Shown: positions 42,074 through 52,102, counted from the first letter of the stretch. The stretch: DNA of 64,000 bases from Collimonas sp. OK412 (GCF_900112135.1 NZ_FOLC01000005.1:1-64000), one strand, 5' to 3'. Notes: generated by a model not told the origin, from the letters alone. Numbers and translations are program-made.

Positions 42074-43456
42074 GTGGGGATTTTCTCGCTCTTCGGCAAA
42101 AATAATCGTCCAAACGGCGCACCGCCGGCGGATGACAAAGTACCAGCCGCAGCAGACAATCAAGCGCCGGTTCTATTTGGTGAAAACCATGAGCGGCTGA
42201 ACAACTCGATCACGCTGCGCGATGGTGCCGCACGCAGCACCACGACCATGAAGATCGATGCGATCGAATCGGAAATGTCGTCCGAGTTCGTGCATCTGCC
42301 GCCCTCTGCCAAGCCGGCCGGTCCGGACAGCGTGGCGCCGGTCACGCTTACCCAGGGCAACACCACCCAGTTGACGCTGCCCGTGATGAGCAGGACCACG
42401 GAATACCTGGATGACCAGTCGCGCAGCGGCAGCATCGAAGTGTCGGTATCCGATACCCCGGAAGTGATTGAAGAGGCCGCAGTGCTGTTCGCCAGCGACC
42501 AGAACGACATCGCCGAAGCGCTCCTGTTAAGCGCCATCGCCGAAAACAATCTCGGCTCGTCCACCCACATTGTCTGGTGGATGCTGCTGGACCTGTACCA
42601 GATCACCGGCAAGCAGCAGGAATTCGACAACCTGTCGGTCGACTTCGCCAACAAGTTTGAAACCTCGCCGCCGACCTGGATCGATATCATGACCCTCGAT
42701 CCACAAGCAAAAACCCAGGAAAAGGCAGGTGCGCCGCCAGCCGTGGCCTTCTCCGGCAAGCTCGACGCCAACATCAGCAAGCAGCTGGAGCGCGCGCAAA
42801 AACTGAGCGTCACCCATCCTGCCGTGCGTCTCGAGTTTACCCGGGTCAGCTCAGTCGACCCGATCGGCTGCGGCCTGCTGCTGCGCATGCTGAAAAAACT
42901 GCAAAAATCCGGGCTGGACCTGATACTGGTCGGCGCCGACGAACTGGCCGACAAGATCCGCGAGATCCTGCTGGTCGGACGGCGCGACGAAACCGCCGCG
43001 CCCTGGCTGCTGCTGCTGGAAATCCTGCATCTGCTCAACCAGGAACAGGCCTACGAAGACGCCAGCATAGATTATTCGATCACGTTTGAAGTCTCGCCGC
43101 CGCCGTTTGTCGCCCCCCACTCCAAGATCATCACGGCGGCCGAAGACAACAATACCCAAGGCGTAAGCCTCAACGGCAACAACAGCCTGCTCTTGCCGGT
43201 GCTGATCGAAGGCCGGACCGAAGAGCTGCTGACCAAGATCCAGACCCACGCCAACGCCCACAGTCCTGCAATCATCGATTGCTCGCGCCTGGTCAGGGTC
43301 GACTTCAGCGCCGCCGGCGAACTGCTCAACGGACTGTCATTACTCGCCAGCAACGGCAATGCGATCGAGTTTCACAACGTCAACCACTTGGTGACTGCCC
43401 TGTTCAAGGTAGTCGGCATACAGGAAATTGTCCGCGTGGTACCGCGCAAAAATTAA
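42074..43456 (+). CDS. Double STAS-domain protein with duplicated helical modules
   Basis: A 460-residue protein that I can name only by domain. It has two STAS-like domains (about 215-300, with VRLEFTRVSSVDPIGCGLLL, and about 368-458, with AIIDCSRLVRVDFSAAGELL). Each is preceded by a similar helical module: WWMLLDLYQITGKQQEFDNL with ANKFETSPPTW, and WLLLLEILHLLNQEQAYEDA with SITFEVSPPPF. So the protein is an internal duplication of helix-plus-STAS. The first 120 residues are low-complexity. STAS domains usually bind partners in signalling; no kinase or phosphatase is nearby. The start is GTG. Confidence 0.65.
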   Translation: MGIFSLFGKNNRPNGAPPADDKVPAAADNQAPVLFGENHERLNNSITLRDGAARSTTTMKIDAIESEMSSEFVHLPPSAKPAGPDSVAPVTLTQGNTTQLTLPVMSRTTEYLDDQSRSGSIEVSVSDTPEVIEEAAVLFASDQNDIAEALLLSAIAENNLGSSTHIVWWMLLDLYQITGKQQEFDNLSVDFANKFETSPPTWIDIMTLDPQAKTQEKAGAPPAVAFSGKLDANISKQLERAQKLSVTHPAVRLEFTRVSSVDPIGCGLLLRMLKKLQKSGLDLILVGADELADKIREILLVGRRDETAAPWLLLLEILHLLNQEQAYEDASIDYSITFEVSPPPFVAPHSKIITAAEDNNTQGVSLNGNNSLLLPVLIEGRTEELLTKIQTHANAHSPAIIDCSRLVRVDFSAAGELLNGLSLLASNGNAIEFHNVNHLVTALFKVVGIQEIVRVVPRKN

Positions 43457-43659
43457 GTTTTTAACAAAAACCACCCTCTGCAGTCAAAAAAACAACGCTA
43501 AATCCACGTAATTCAGCGCTTGTAATCAGACCGGCCGTCCCCATTTTTTTGGGACAGTATCGATTTGTCATTCGATAACGAAATACATGCGAGCAGGCGC
43601 CCCGCGCCCCGCATGCGCGGCCAGACTATCCCGGGCCGCACTTTCTGAGGCTAGCAAAA
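43457..43659 (+). other. hslVU upstream region
   Basis: This 203-bp gap carries a good sigma-32 promoter match (43519-43546) and, overlapping it, a small hairpin GTCCC/GGGAC around a T run. No gene. Confidence 0.6.
43519..43546 (+). promoter_or_regulatory. Sigma-32 (heat-shock) type promoter for hslVU
   Basis: CTTGTAA (43519-43525), a 13-bp spacer and CCCCATTT (43539-43546), close to the sigma-32 consensus CTTGAAA-N13-CCCCATNT. It lies about 115 bp before hslV, a classical heat-shock operon. Confidence 0.75.
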
Positions 43660-44196
43660 ATGGAACAATTTCACGGCACCACCATCCTTTCGGTACGGCG
43701 CGGCAACAGCGTTGCATTGGGCGGGGATGGCCAGGTCACTCTCGGCAACGTGGTCATGAAGGGCACGGCCCGCAAAGTCCGCAAGTTATATCAAGGCAAG
43801 GTACTGGTCGGTTTCGCCGGCGGCACCGCGGATGCCTTCACCCTGCTCGACCTGTTCGAGGCAAAACTGGAAAAACACCAAGGCAACCTGATGCGGGCAT
43901 CGGTCGACCTGGCCAAGGAATGGCGCACCGACCGCATGCTGCGCCGGCTGGAAGCGATGCTGCTGACCGCCGACCGCGAAACCACGCTGGTAATCACCGG
44001 CAACGGCGATGTGCTGGAGCCTACCGACGGCATTGGTGCGATCGGCTCGGGCGGCACTTTTGCCCAGTCGGCCGCCAAGGCGCTGCAGGAAAACACCGAA
44101 TTGCCGCCGGCCGATATCGTCAAGAAATCGCTGGTGATTGCCGGCGAGCTCTGCATCTACACCAACCAGTCGCACATCATCGAAACTCTCGATTAA
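43660..44196 (+). CDS. hslV: ATP-dependent protease peptidase subunit HslV
   Basis: A 178-residue HslV. The first residues [20 protein letters not shown] show the catalytic threonine (TT after HG), exposed by removal of the leader. [12 protein letters not shown]-like strand [20 protein letters not shown] and [19 protein letters not shown] are family marks. Twelve subunits form a two-ring proteolytic core that is activated by HslU. It is followed 11 bp later by hslU and preceded by a sigma-32-like promoter. Confidence 0.97.
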   Translation: MEQFHGTTILSVRRGNSVALGGDGQVTLGNVVMKGTARKVRKLYQGKVLVGFAGGTADAFTLLDLFEAKLEKHQGNLMRASVDLAKEWRTDRMLRRLEAMLLTADRETTLVITGNGDVLEPTDGIGAIGSGGTFAQSAAKALQENTELPPADIVKKSLVIAGELCIYTNQSHIIETLD

Positions 44197-44207
44197 GACC
44201 CAACACC

Positions 44208-45572
44208 ATGAACATGACTCCCCAAGAAATCGTTTCAGAACTGGACAAACACGTAGTCGGCCAGGATCGCGCCAAGCGCGCTGTGGCGATCGCATTGCGT
44301 AACCGCTGGCGCCGGCAGCAGATCGCGGAACCGCTGCGCCACGAAATCACGCCGAAGAATATCCTCATGATCGGGCCTACCGGCGTCGGCAAGACCGAGA
44401 TCGCGCGGCGCCTGGCCAAGCTGGCCGATGCTCCCTTCATCAAGATCGAAGCCACCAAGTTTACCGAAGTGGGCTACGTCGGACGCGATGTCGATACCAT
44501 CATCCGCGACTTGATCGACATCGGCATCAAGCAAACCCGCGAAGCTGAGATGCGCAAGGTCCGCACCCGTGCGGAAGACGCCGCCGAAGACCGGGTGATC
44601 GACATCCTGGTGCCGCCGGCGCGCGATTTCGGCTTTCATCCCGAACAGGATCCAGGCAACAACGAAGGCAATGGCGACAAAGGCGGCAAGGATGGGAATA
44701 CCCGCCAGACTTTCCGCAAGCGGCTGCGCGAAGGCGCACTCGACGACAAGGAAATCGAGATAGAACTGTCGGAAGCTGCGTCGCAGATGGAAATCATGGC
44801 GCCGCCCGGCATGGAGGAAATGACCGAGCAGATCAAATCCATGTTTTCCGGCATCGGCAGCAACCGCAAGAAAAACCGCAAGATCAAGATCAAGGATGCG
44901 ATGAAAGTCCTGATCGAGGAAGAAGCCGCCAAGCTGGTCAACGAAGACGAACTGAAGCAGAAAGCCATCAGCAACGTTGAGCAAAACGGCATCGTGTTCC
45001 TGGACGAGATCGACAAGATCGCTACCCGCTCGCAAAACAGCGGCGGCGCCGATGTCTCGCGCGCCGGCGTGCAGCGCGACTTGCTGCCGCTGGTGGAAGG
45101 CACTACCGTCAACACCAAGTACGGCATGATCAAGACCGACCATATCCTGTTCATTGCTTCCGGCGCTTTCCACCTGGCCAAGCCCTCGGACCTGATCCCG
45201 GAACTGCAAGGCCGTTTCCCGATCCGGGTCGAACTCGATTCCTTGTCGATCAGCGATTTCGAAAGAATCATGACCGGCACCGACGCTTGCCTGACCAAGC
45301 AGTACGAAGCTTTGCTGGCCACCGAAGGCGTCACGCTGGAGTTTGCCAAGGAAGGTGTGCAGCGGCTGGCGGAAATCGCTTTCTCGGTCAACGAGAAAAC
45401 CGAGAATATCGGCGCGCGCCGGCTGTACACGGTGATGGAAAAACTGCTGGAAGAAATCTCGTTTTCGGCGACCAACGCCACCGAAAAAACCATGGTGATC
45501 GATGCGGCTTATGTCGATGAGCGCCTGGGCGCCCTGGTGGTGAACGAAGACTTGTCGCGTTATGTGCTGTAA
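44208..45572 (+). CDS. hslU: ATP-dependent protease ATPase subunit HslU
   Basis: A 454-residue AAA+ unfoldase that feeds HslV. It starts [20 protein letters not shown], has Walker [20 protein letters not shown] (about 58-74), the pore loop GYVGRDV, Walker [12 protein letters not shown], a variable I-domain (about 110-245) and the C-terminal end LSRYVL, whose last residues insert into HslV. The ATG at 44208 is 11 bp after hslV; a longer frame in the same phase upstream is a shadow of hslV. It ends opposite gspC. Confidence 0.97.
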   Translation: MNMTPQEIVSELDKHVVGQDRAKRAVAIALRNRWRRQQIAEPLRHEITPKNILMIGPTGVGKTEIARRLAKLADAPFIKIEATKFTEVGYVGRDVDTIIRDLIDIGIKQTREAEMRKVRTRAEDAAEDRVIDILVPPARDFGFHPEQDPGNNEGNGDKGGKDGNTRQTFRKRLREGALDDKEIEIELSEAASQMEIMAPPGMEEMTEQIKSMFSGIGSNRKKNRKIKIKDAMKVLIEEEAAKLVNEDELKQKAISNVEQNGIVFLDEIDKIATRSQNSGGADVSRAGVQRDLLPLVEGTTVNTKYGMIKTDHILFIASGAFHLAKPSDLIPELQGRFPIRVELDSLSISDFERIMTGTDACLTKQYEALLATEGVTLEFAKEGVQRLAEIAFSVNEKTENIGARRLYTVMEKLLEEISFSATNATEKTMVIDAAYVDERLGALVVNEDLSRYVL

Positions 45573-45584
45573 GCGGTAGCATTG

Positions 45585-45606
45585 CCGCCGGGCTGGTCCC
45601 CGGCGG
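45585..45606 (+). other. GC-rich hairpin after hslU
   Basis: Stem CCGCCGGG/CCCGGCGG with a 6-nt loop 12 bp after the hslU stop; no T tract. Probably the 3' end structure of the hslVU message. Confidence 0.5.
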
Positions 45607-45703
45607 TAAGCCGCTAGCCGATGGAACAGGCCCGTTATTTATTGCTTGAGCAGTCTAAAACGGGAATGTTTTTGATGGTCTTCAGCTTTTATCAATTACG
45701 GCC

Positions 45704-46255
45704 CTATTTATCCTGCACCGGCACCGCCGGCTGTTCCGGCGGCAGATCCTGGTTAGGCGCCTGCTGCATCATCTGGGCCGGCGCCGGCACTGGCGAAGCG
45801 CCGCCCAGTCCCGACTTGGTGCGCGCATCTTCCGGCAGCATCACACGCTTCAGGACCCCGCCCTCGGATAACAAGACATAGCTTGCGTGCACTTCCTTGA
45901 CGCTGGTTCCCGGCAGCAGCTCCTTGCCCTGCCGTACCGCCTGCGCCGGCTTGCCGTCGGCGCTCAGGATCGCCACGCTTTCGCCGTCTTGTTTCGCCGC
46001 GACCACGCCCAGCAGCTGGTAGTTGCTGGCAACCGTCACCGTGCCGCGGCCGCCGAACAGTCCCGCCGCGAGCGAAACATCGATCTGCGCCTGTTCCGCC
46101 TGCGGCGGCGCGGTCACCGCGCGCAGCTGCGGTTTGATCAGTTGCATCACCCAGTATGCCGTGCAGGCGCACAGCAGCATGAACAGCAGCAGGCTGAGGA
46201 ATTCCGGCAGGCGCTTGCTTTGGCGGCCGAGTTTTTTTGTTATTTGCAGTTTCAC
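45704..46255 (-). CDS. gspC: Type II secretion protein GspC
   Basis: A 183-residue inner-membrane protein with one N-terminal membrane segment (about 18-42, LSLLLFMLLCACTAYWVM), a homology-region domain (about 60-150) with AAGLFGGRG, SNYQLLGVVAA and VLLSEGGVLKRVMLP, and a short Pro/Gln-rich tail without PDZ domain. GspC links the inner-membrane platform to the secretin GspD. The GTG start has an AGGA six bases upstream. It is the last gene of the gsp operon, 18 bp after gspF; in many operons it is first. Confidence 0.88.
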   Translation of the reverse strand: MKLQITKKLGRQSKRLPEFLSLLLFMLLCACTAYWVMQLIKPQLRAVTAPPQAEQAQIDVSLAAGLFGGRGTVTVASNYQLLGVVAAKQDGESVAILSADGKPAQAVRQGKELLPGTSVKEVHASYVLLSEGGVLKRVMLPEDARTKSGLGGASPVPAPAQMMQQAPNQDLPPEQPAVPVQDK

Positions 46256-46273
46256 GCTTTTCCTGACTTTGTC

Positions 46274-47494
46274 CTAACGCACCAACTGGTTGATTTCAAT
46301 AATCGGCATCAGCACCGCCAGCACGATCAACAGCACCACTACCCCCATCGCCAGGATCAGGGCCGGCTCCAGCAAGCCGGCGATGGTCATGGCGCGCCGT
46401 TCCAAATCCTGTTCCTGGGCGCTGGCGGCGCGCTCCAGCATGGCGGGCAATTCACCGGTCACTTCGCCGGCCCGTATCATGTGGATCAGCATCGGCGGAA
46501 AATGTTTGTGTGCCGCCAGCGCACGCGCCAGGCCCACCCCTTCGCGCACGCTGGTGGCGGCAGTGTCGACCTGCTGCCGCATGGCGACGTTGGACAGCGT
46601 ATCGCGGCTGGTTTGCAGCGCTTTCAGGATCGGCACGCCCGAGCCGGTGGTAATTGCCAGCGTACTGGCAAAACGGGCGGTATTCAAGCTGCGCTCGAAT
46701 TTCCCGTACAGCGGCGCATTCAGCAGCCAGGTATGCCAGCGCATCTTGGTCGCCGGGTTTTTCAGCGCCATGCGCCAGCTGTAGAACAGCACAATCACCA
46801 CGATCAGGACGATCCAGCCATAGTTGCGGACAAAGTCGGAAGTGGCCAGCATCATCACTGTCAGCATCGGCAATTTCTGCTTGGTATTGGCGAACACCGA
46901 CACGATCTGCGGCACCACATAGGTCAACAGGAAAATCACGATCACGAAGGCCACCACGGTCACGATCGCCGGATAGGTAAACGCCAGCTTCACCTTTTGC
47001 ACCAGCGAATTGCGGCGCTCGATGTAATCGGCCAGCCGCGACAGCACGCGCGACAGCTGGCCGATCTGTTCACCGGATGCAACCAGCGCCCGGTAGATTT
47101 CGGCGAAATCGCGCGGATGGCCGGCCAGCGCACTGGACAGGGAAGCGCCGCCCATGACGTCGGACCGGATCGATGCGATCAGGTCGCGCTGGTAATTGCG
47201 CTCCGACTGTTCCAGCAGCGCCGTCAAAGCCTGCTCCAGCGGCAGGCTGGCTTCCAGCAGGCTGGCCAGCTGGCGTGTAAACAAGGCGATTTCCACCGTC
47301 GACAGATGTTCGCCGAAACCACGCCGTTTCAGGTTGCCGGCAGCGTCCACCTGCTGCGCGATGGCTTCCACCGTCAGCGGCAGCAAACCCTGGGCGCGCA
47401 GGTCGGCACGCGCCATCTTGGCGCTGTCCGCATTCACCACGCCCTTGGCGGTGCTGCCGGCGGCGTCTACCGCTTCGTAACGAAATGCTGGCAC
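46274..47494 (-). CDS. gspF: Type II secretion inner-membrane platform protein GspF
   Basis: A 406-residue GspF with the two repeated cytoplasmic domains and three membrane helices of the family. It begins PAFRYEAVDAAGSTAKGVV, has ALFTRQLASLLEASLPLEQA and the second-repeat equivalent FASTLAITTGSGVPILKALQ, and ends ALILAMGVVVLLIVLAVLMP plus a short tail. It anchors the platform around the GspE ATPase. GTG start with GAGG upstream. A 44-bp gap separates it from gspE. Confidence 0.95.
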   Translation of the reverse strand: MPAFRYEAVDAAGSTAKGVVNADSAKMARADLRAQGLLPLTVEAIAQQVDAAGNLKRRGFGEHLSTVEIALFTRQLASLLEASLPLEQALTALLEQSERNYQRDLIASIRSDVMGGASLSSALAGHPRDFAEIYRALVASGEQIGQLSRVLSRLADYIERRNSLVQKVKLAFTYPAIVTVVAFVIVIFLLTYVVPQIVSVFANTKQKLPMLTVMMLATSDFVRNYGWIVLIVVIVLFYSWRMALKNPATKMRWHTWLLNAPLYGKFERSLNTARFASTLAITTGSGVPILKALQTSRDTLSNVAMRQQVDTAATSVREGVGLARALAAHKHFPPMLIHMIRAGEVTGELPAMLERAASAQEQDLERRAMTIAGLLEPALILAMGVVVLLIVLAVLMPIIEINQLVR

Positions 47495-47538
47495 TCTGGT
47501 CCTCTACTCTTCGCTGGTTTTTCAGTCATTCTTTTCGG

Positions 47539-48990
47539 TCATTCTTTGGTGACCCGCAGCAGTTCGGCCTGGGTCGTGATGCCTTCGCTCAGCCAGCGTT
47601 CGCCATCCTGGCGCATGGTGCGCATGCCGTTGCGCAGCGCTACCTGCTGGATCTCGGCTTCCGACGCCCGGTTATGGATCTGCGCCGTAATTTCATCGGT
47701 AGTCAGCAATAGTTCGTAGACGCCGACCCGGCCGTGGTAGCCGGTGTGGCCGCATTGTTCGCAACCGACCGTATGCCACAGTTCGCCGTCGTGACGGCGG
47801 CAATGGGTGCACAGTTTCCGCACCAGGCGCTGCGCCACCACTCCGAGCAGGGAAGACGACAGCAGGAAGGGTTCGATCCCCATGTCCAGCAAACGCGTCA
47901 CCGCGGCGGCAGAATCGTTGGTGTGCAAGGTCGCCAGCACCAGATGGCCGGTCAGCGAAGCCTGTACTGCAATCTGCGCGGTTTCCAGGTCGCGGATTTC
48001 ACCGATCATGATGACGTCGGGATCCTGCCGCAGGATAGCCCGCAGGGCCTTGGCGAAAGTCATGTCGATGCGCGCATTGACCTGGGTCTGGCCGACGCCG
48101 GCCAGTTCATACTCGATCGGGTCTTCCACCGTCAGGATATTGGTGCTGCTGGTGTTCAGGCGCGACAGCGCGGCGTACAGCGTGGTGGTCTTGCCCGAGC
48201 CGGTCGGCCCCGTGACCAGCACGATGCCGTGCGGCTGCGCGATCAGGCGGTCGAACTGGGGCAGGACTGCGGGGCTCATGCCGAGGTGCTGCAGGTCAAG
48301 CCGGCCCGCTTCCTTGTCCAGCAGACGCAACACAGCGCGTTCGCCGTGGCCGGTGGGCAAGGTCGACACCCGCACGTCGACCGGCTTGCCGCCGACACGC
48401 AAGGTAATCCGTCCATCCTGCGGCAGGCGTTTTTCGGCGATGTCGAGCTGCGCCATGATCTTGATACGGGAAATCAGCGAGGCATGGACTCCCTTCTTTG
48501 GCCGCACCACATCGCGCAGGCTGCCGTCGATGCGGAAACGCACTACCGAAATCTGCTCGAACGGTTCGATGTGGATATCGGAAGCGCCTTCCCGCAGTGC
48601 TTGTGTCAGCAACACATTGATCATGCGGATCACCGGCGCATCGTCGGACGATTCCAGCAAGTCCTCGATCGCCGGCATGTCTTGCATCAGCTTGGCGAGG
48701 TCCAGATCGGATTCGAATTCGTCCACCACCTGGGCGGCGTCGCCGCCGGCGCCGGCATAGGCCCTGGCGATCGCCTCGTCGAGTTCCTCGCGCGACAGCG
48801 TACGGAACTTGACGCGGCCGAAGCGGCGGCTGGCCTCAGCGATCGCGCTAGGCTTGGTTGCCTCGGAAATCCATAACTCGACCGCGTTGTCGGCGCCGTT
48901 GGCATCCTCGATACGCTGCGCCAGCAATGAAAAATCGCGGGCGAAAGCGTAGGGCAGCAGGCGCGTATCGGTCATCCTGGGATCGCTCAT
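47539..48990 (-). CDS. gspE: Type II secretion ATPase GspE
   Basis: A 483-residue GspE that powers pseudopilus assembly. The Walker A VTGPTGSGKTTTLYAAL lies at about residue 255; the aspartate and histidine boxes (EDPIEYELAG, LRQDPDVIMIGEIRDLETA, LTGHLVLATLHTND) follow. A zinc site is present with Cys pairs LCTHCRRHD and GCEQCGHTG near residue 400. Its ATG overlaps the gspD stop as ATGA, so the two are translationally coupled. Confidence 0.96.
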   Translation of the reverse strand: MSDPRMTDTRLLPYAFARDFSLLAQRIEDANGADNAVELWISEATKPSAIAEASRRFGRVKFRTLSREELDEAIARAYAGAGGDAAQVVDEFESDLDLAKLMQDMPAIEDLLESSDDAPVIRMINVLLTQALREGASDIHIEPFEQISVVRFRIDGSLRDVVRPKKGVHASLISRIKIMAQLDIAEKRLPQDGRITLRVGGKPVDVRVSTLPTGHGERAVLRLLDKEAGRLDLQHLGMSPAVLPQFDRLIAQPHGIVLVTGPTGSGKTTTLYAALSRLNTSSTNILTVEDPIEYELAGVGQTQVNARIDMTFAKALRAILRQDPDVIMIGEIRDLETAQIAVQASLTGHLVLATLHTNDSAAAVTRLLDMGIEPFLLSSSLLGVVAQRLVRKLCTHCRRHDGELWHTVGCEQCGHTGYHGRVGVYELLLTTDEITAQIHNRASEAEIQQVALRNGMRTMRQDGERWLSEGITTQAELLRVTKE

Positions 48991-51272
48991 GGCGCTCTGT
49001 CATTCAAGAGGCCTGGCGCAGGAACGGTCGCCGGTTTTGGCATCTGCAGCTGCGGCTGCGGCTGCTCGAGAGCAGGCTGGTGCTGTCCGTCCGGCACAGC
49101 CTGCTTGCGCAGATCGATGAATGGGCCGCCGTCTTCCAGCTTGGAGGTCACCGACGAGCCGAAATCGGTCAGGATGCTCTTGTCCGGCTGTACCTTGATC
49201 TGCTGCTTGCGCATGTAATCGTAACGATCGACGGCCAGCAGGTTGCTGGTGTCTTTGTCGCGCACGATGATCGGACGCAGAAATATCATCAGGTTGGTTT
49301 TTTCGCGGGAACCGGACTGGTATTTGAAAAGATTCCCGATAAACGGCAAATCGCCCAGCAGCGGGACTTTTTGCACGCCGTTCTGGTTGTTGTCGCCGAT
49401 CAAGCCGCCCAAGGCGATGATCTCGCCATCGTCGATCACGACATTCGTATCCAGCGAACGCTTGGTCGTCGTCGGGCCATTGGTAGCGCCCGCAGTGCCG
49501 GCAACGACTGCCGATACTTCTTGCGAAATTTCCAGGCGAACCGTTCCGCCTTCCGAAATATGCGGCTTGATCTTCAATGCCGTGCCGACGTCCTTGCGCT
49601 CGATAGTGGTGAACGGGCTGCTGGTGCCGGCTCCCGTGGTCAAGGTGGAACCAGTGACAAATGGCACGTTCTGGCCGACGATGATCTTGGCTTCCTCGTT
49701 ATCCAGCGTCAGCAGGTTCGGCATCGACAGCACATTGCTGCCGGTGGTCGAGTTCAAGGCGCTGGCCAAGGCGCCCAAACCGATCTTGCCGGCGATCTGG
49801 CGGAATATGCCGAGCTGCAAGCCGCTGCCGACAGTCGGTACCGACGTGGTGGTGCCGGTATTGATCGCCTGGCCGATAGCTGTGTTGAACAGGTTGCCGC
49901 TGGTGATGCCGGTGTTGGTGCCGGTAAAGCCGGTGCCGCCGCCGACCCGGTAATTACTGTTCGAATCTCCGCTCAAGGCCAGCCATTGCACGCCGATTTC
50001 GCTCGCCGCGCTATCCGTGACCTCGACGATCAAGGCTTCCACATATACCTGGGCACGCCGCTGGTCGAGCTGGTCGATCACGCCGCGGATATTGCGGTAG
50101 ACCGGTTCGCTGGCGGTGATGATCAGGGTATTGGTAGAGTCGTCGGCCTGGATAAAACCGGCGGCGCCGCTGCCGCTGCCGGAAGACTGGGACGCGCTGT
50201 CGGAAGACGGCGACGACGGCGTCGATGGTGCAGTCGAATTGTTATTGGAACCCAGCGCGCTGCTGCCGCTCGACCCCTGCAGCATGCCGCCGGAACTGCT
50301 GCTGGAACTCTTCGCCTGGCTGATGTTCGACATCGACGTATCCTGCGACACAATCGCGCGCAAGGTCTTGGCCAGTTTCACGGCGTCGGCGTTTTTCAGG
50401 TAAACCACATGCACGTTGCCGGCGTTGGCGGTCGGCTGGTCGAGCTTGGCGATCAGCGACTTGGCCAGGTTGGCGCGGCCTGCCGACGGCGCCCGCACCA
50501 CCACCGAATTGGTCCGCGAGTCAGCCATGATCATGGTGCGCGCGCTATCGCTGGCGCCCGGCGCGGCAGAGCCCGAATCGAGCAGCTTGCTCGCCATCAC
50601 GGCGATATCGCTGGCCACCGCGTAGCGCACCGGAATCACATCAAGGTCATTGACCGCCGGCACATCGAGCGCCGCGATCATTTTTCCCAGCCGCTGCAGG
50701 TTTTCCGCGTAATCGGTCACCACCAGCGTGTTGTTGCCCGGATTGGCGTTGATGGTGTTGTTGGGTGAAATCAGCGGCCGCAGCACCGGCAGGATATTGG
50801 TTGCCGATTCATAGTTCAGCGAAAAAATCTGGGTGGCGATCTGGTCGCCGCGGACGCTGGCCGGGCGGGTTGGCGCCACTTGCAGCTTGGCGTCGGCTTC
50901 CGGCACCACTTTCACAAAACCGTCGCCGCGCACCACGGCATAGCCTTGCAGGCGCAGGGTCGAGGCCAGCAGGTCGAAAGCCTGGGTTTTGCTCAGCGGC
51001 TTTTCCGACACCAGGTTGATGCTGCCCTTGACGCGCGGATCGACAATGAAAGTCGTGTTGGTGTACTGGCCGACCGCCTTGATTACCGACTCGATGTCGG
51101 CGCCGACGAAATTCATCACAGCCTGGCCGCTCGCGCCCTCGGTGGCAGTTCCGGAGGTGCCCAGCACCGGCTGCGCTGCGACGGCAGTGGCGCAGGTCAG
51201 CAAGGCGATGGCGGCGGCGCTGCGCCAGTTGCATGTACTTGAAAGTAGTGCGGAATACATTTTATCTTTCAT
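48987..51272 (-). CDS. gspD: Type II secretion secretin GspD
   Basis: A 761-residue outer-membrane secretin. Signal peptide about 1-33 (ending AVAAQ). N0 domain (NFVGADIESVIKAVGQYTN), then N1-N3 domains with long Ser-rich linker (about 310-350), then the secretin core with VPLLGDLPFIGNLFKYQSGS, LMIFLRPIIVRD and the gate region around 500-560. It forms the multimeric gated channel. The start overlaps the gspN stop (ATGA). The C terminus has a Pro/Gln tail (about 720-761) and no obvious pilotin-binding S-domain can be assigned. Confidence 0.95.
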   Translation of the reverse strand: MKDKMYSALLSSTCNWRSAAAIALLTCATAVAAQPVLGTSGTATEGASGQAVMNFVGADIESVIKAVGQYTNTTFIVDPRVKGSINLVSEKPLSKTQAFDLLASTLRLQGYAVVRGDGFVKVVPEADAKLQVAPTRPASVRGDQIATQIFSLNYESATNILPVLRPLISPNNTINANPGNNTLVVTDYAENLQRLGKMIAALDVPAVNDLDVIPVRYAVASDIAVMASKLLDSGSAAPGASDSARTMIMADSRTNSVVVRAPSAGRANLAKSLIAKLDQPTANAGNVHVVYLKNADAVKLAKTLRAIVSQDTSMSNISQAKSSSSSSGGMLQGSSGSSALGSNNNSTAPSTPSSPSSDSASQSSGSGSGAAGFIQADDSTNTLIITASEPVYRNIRGVIDQLDQRRAQVYVEALIVEVTDSAASEIGVQWLALSGDSNSNYRVGGGTGFTGTNTGITSGNLFNTAIGQAINTGTTTSVPTVGSGLQLGIFRQIAGKIGLGALASALNSTTGSNVLSMPNLLTLDNEEAKIIVGQNVPFVTGSTLTTGAGTSSPFTTIERKDVGTALKIKPHISEGGTVRLEISQEVSAVVAGTAGATNGPTTTKRSLDTNVVIDDGEIIALGGLIGDNNQNGVQKVPLLGDLPFIGNLFKYQSGSREKTNLMIFLRPIIVRDKDTSNLLAVDRYDYMRKQQIKVQPDKSILTDFGSSVTSKLEDGGPFIDLRKQAVPDGQHQPALEQPQPQLQMPKPATVPAPGLLNDRAP

Positions 51273-52057
51273 GATTTGAACTCTAGTCCGATAACATTTC
51301 TGCCATTCACCTGGCGACGCTGACCGAGCAAACTGAGCAAGGTCGCCAACTTTTCCTCTTGTCCTGCCGCCGCTTCCGCAGTGCCCGAAAACTGAAAACG
51401 GCCGTCTTGCAGTTTTCCGCTGCCGTTCAACAGCATGGCTCCGCCCAGGGTCGCCAGCGTCAATCTTGCCTGCCTGCCCTGCCAGTCAAAGCGCAGCCGA
51501 TAGCTACCGAGCGGCTTGACCGGCGACAAGCGCGACGCCATCGCCAGCAGGTCCAGCGTCATCACGCCGTTGATATCCACTCCGCCGGCGCTGTTGCGCG
51601 CCAGCGTCAGCGGTTGCCAGCCCAGCTGCATCTTGCCCGACGGCTGCAAAGTGTTCAAGGGCGCGCCCAGCGCCGCCAGGCGCTCGGCCGGCAAAACCAT
51701 GCTGGCCGGGCTGATGCTCCACGCACTCCAGCTGCCGCGGATGCTGACCGCGGCCGACAACACTTGCGCATTCTCCAGCGTCGCGTCGACCCGTCCCAGC
51801 AAAACCAGCGGCGACAGGCGCCACGCGAACCGCCCCGGCAATAACGCCGTCACGGCATCCTTGCCGCTGGGCGCGGCGCCGATGAAGGCCGAACCGCGCC
51901 ACAAGGAACCTTGGGCGTCGCCTAGCGTCAGCCTGCCTCCGGTGCGGCTTTCCAGCAGCGGCGCCAGCCAGGCAGCCGGTAAAAAGACCGACACCGTGAC
52001 CAGCGTACTCAGCAACGCCACCGCCGCCCACACCAATACTCTACTCAAGCCACGCAT
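51269..52057 (-). CDS. gspN: Type II secretion protein GspN
   Basis: A 262-residue inner-membrane-anchored protein with an N-terminal membrane segment (about 6-28, VLVWAAVALLSTLVTVSVF). The rest is the GspN beta-rich periplasmic domain (RTGGRLTLGDAQGSLWRGSA and LRFDWQGRQARLTLATLGGA). GspN is present only in some type II systems and its role is unclear. The ATG at 52057 has AGGA seven bases upstream; the GTG at 52093 is the alternative. It ends overlapping the gspD start. Confidence 0.82.
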   Translation of the reverse strand: MRGLSRVLVWAAVALLSTLVTVSVFLPAAWLAPLLESRTGGRLTLGDAQGSLWRGSAFIGAAPSGKDAVTALLPGRFAWRLSPLVLLGRVDATLENAQVLSAAVSIRGSWSAWSISPASMVLPAERLAALGAPLNTLQPSGKMQLGWQPLTLARNSAGGVDINGVMTLDLLAMASRLSPVKPLGSYRLRFDWQGRQARLTLATLGGAMLLNGSGKLQDGRFQFSGTAEAAAGQEEKLATLLSLLGQRRQVNGRNVIGLEFKS

Positions 52058-52102
52058 CAAATTTCCTGGAAGCCGGATAACAACGCCAGCCACATGCGGC
52101 CA

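Noticed and set aside
43587-44207. Open frame extending hslU upstream by about 207 codons
   Set aside because: It is a shadow of hslV; HslU starts at MNMTPQEIV.
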